The notes beneath the pieces are model-generated. The model saw only the letters and a program-made list of their open reading frames with translations, was not told the origin of the DNA and did not search any database. A program made the translations under genes and the position numbers. A stretch of DNA of 5,831 bases from Spirochaetia bacterium. Lineage in GTDB: Bacteria > Spirochaetota > Leptospirae > Leptospirales > Leptonemataceae. Position 1 is the stretch's first letter. Each line of letters starts with the position of its first letter. The stretch lies in contig JACPZR010000106.1 in the NCBI GenBank assembly GCA_016195395.1, positions 1-5,831 on the forward strand, in the 5' to 3' direction. Below, piece by piece: positions 5,007 to 5,831 of the stretch.

Positions 5007-5831
5007 CTATTGGTTCACGTTCTGGATTTTTCTGGGCCCGGTTTCCCCGTCGTCTTTCTTGTCTTTGCCGGGTTCGCCCTGGTCTTTTTCCAGCGGTGTT
5101 GCGGCGCGTTCGCGCTTAGGCTGACGCGGCTTGATTTCCATCTCAGGGAATTGTGGGGCTCCAAATTCGGTGCGGAGGTTGTCATCCCAGTTGTCGTCTC
5201 TGTCCCAGCGCGACTTCCACGGTTCCGGCTTCTTGAGAATCACCACTACGTAATCCAGCTCTCCAATGTCCGCAAACGGTTTTACGAACGCGGTGCGCGT
5301 ATCCCCCTGACGCGTCCCCTCTCGGGAGATTTTGCCCACGGGGATGCCTTTGGGGAAAATTCCGCTGCCGCCACTGGTGAAAATGGTCAGGTTCTTGAGG
5401 CCCGTTGGTTTGGGATCTTTACTGTCTTTTGCCGGAGCGTTCTTGAGGTCTGACGTTATGTATGTCAAAAGAGCTTCTGTAACGTTACCTGAATTCCCTG
5501 TGAGAAGAGCCCATTCTCCTGTGTCCGGAATCCGCACGCCCAGCTTGAAGGCGGGGTGAAAGATCGGCTGCACAATGGCCGTAGTGGAATCCACCGATGC
5601 CACAATGCCGACTACAGCGCGTATGGTATTGTCGTCAGCGTCGTGCGCGTGGGCAATGACCGGCATGAAAGGAACCAGACCGTCGTTCTTGCCCTTGCCG
5701 ATGAGAATCCGCGGACTGATGGAATCCAAGCGGACGCCCAAAACCTCGGCACGCAGTTCGGGAAAATCGCGGGAAAGGGTGAAGCCCATGGCGGAACGGA
5801 GCTTCTCGTTGTCCTTTGTCAGGGAGTCGAA
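5007..5831 (-). CDS. mreC: MreC, periplasmic rod-shape-determining protein (N-terminus outside the window)
   Basis: MreC is a membrane-anchored periplasmic scaffold that forms filaments and activates PBP2/RodA. The window holds the last 274 residues; the membrane helix and most of the coiled coil are beyond the right edge. The frame continues unbroken to the edge through SLTKDNEKLRSA, the usual end of the MreC coiled coil, so the ATG at 5787-5789 is not the real start. The two beta-barrel subdomains follow: AEVLGVRLDS, the GKGKNDGLVPFMPVI segment, VVGIVASVDSTTAIVQPI, then TSGGSGIFPKGIPVGKI, which matches the family signature TSG..G.FP.GIPVG, and DYVVVIL near residue 194. A Lys-rich insertion (about 128-146) interrupts the barrel. 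After about residue 202 there is a 72-residue charged, Pro-containing tail that is probably disordered, longer than the usual short end of MreC. It ends in TAG, one base before mreD. Confidence 0.94.
   Translation of the reverse strand, partial: FDSLTKDNEKLRSAMGFTLSRDFPELRAEVLGVRLDSISPRILIGKGKNDGLVPFMPVIAHAHDADDNTIRAVVGIVASVDSTTAIVQPIFHPAFKLGVRIPDTGEWALLTGNSGNVTEALLTYITSDLKNAPAKDSKDPKPTGLKNLTIFTSGGSGIFPKGIPVGKISREGTRQGDTRTAFVKPFADIGELDYVVVILKKPEPWKSRWDRDDNWDDNLRTEFGAPQFPEMEIKPRQPKRERAATPLEKDQGEPGKDKKDDGETGPRKIQNVNQ

Noticed and set aside
5007..5789. mreC as a complete 260-residue gene starting at 5789.
   Set aside because: The frame stays open to the window edge and encodes the end of the MreC coiled coil; a start at 5789 would lack the membrane anchor.
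1..5831. An undescribed defence, mobile or biosynthetic system.
   Set aside because: The window is accounted for by a conventional mre/mrd operon, one unknown gene and one partial gene. No repeats, att sites, transposase, toxin-antitoxin or RNA-gene signals were seen.

Overview
This window carries most of a rod-shape (elongasome) gene cluster on the minus strand. The cell is most likely a rod-shaped, Gram-negative-type bacterium that builds lateral wall peptidoglycan with the MreCD/PBP2/RodA machinery. Base composition looks moderately GC-rich (roughly mid-50s percent, judged by eye). I cannot assign a phylum from the sequence. The divergent RodA and the unfamiliar gene after it suggest a poorly sampled lineage, but that is inference.

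Layout, read in the direction of transcription (high to low coordinates): the window opens inside mreC (5831-5007, start codon outside the window). Next come mreD (5005-4475), the class B transpeptidase PBP2/mrdA (4478-2526) and the SEDS glycosyltransferase rodA (2548-1016). After a 62-base gap there is an uncharacterised 259-residue soluble protein on the same strand (953-174). A different gene, on the plus strand and cut by the left edge, ends at 153 and converges on it. Its last 50 residues weakly resemble the end of a MarR-type regulator.

The four shape genes are packed tightly: 1 base between mreC and mreD, an ATGA overlap between mreD and mrdA, and a 23-base overlap between mrdA and rodA. 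This points to one transcript with coupled translation. MreC and MreD are the membrane/periplasmic scaffold. RodA polymerises glycan strands from lipid II and PBP2 cross-links them. mreB would be expected just beyond the right edge.

No mobile element, CRISPR array, RNA gene or wholly new system is visible. The points worth attention lie inside familiar proteins: a large extra extracytoplasmic segment in RodA plus altered SEDS signature motifs (including the usual catalytic Asp position), a possible Cys/His metal site in PBP2, long disordered tails on PBP2 and MreC, a small RNA hairpin presenting the PBP2 ribosome-binding site, and the unknown gene behind rodA.
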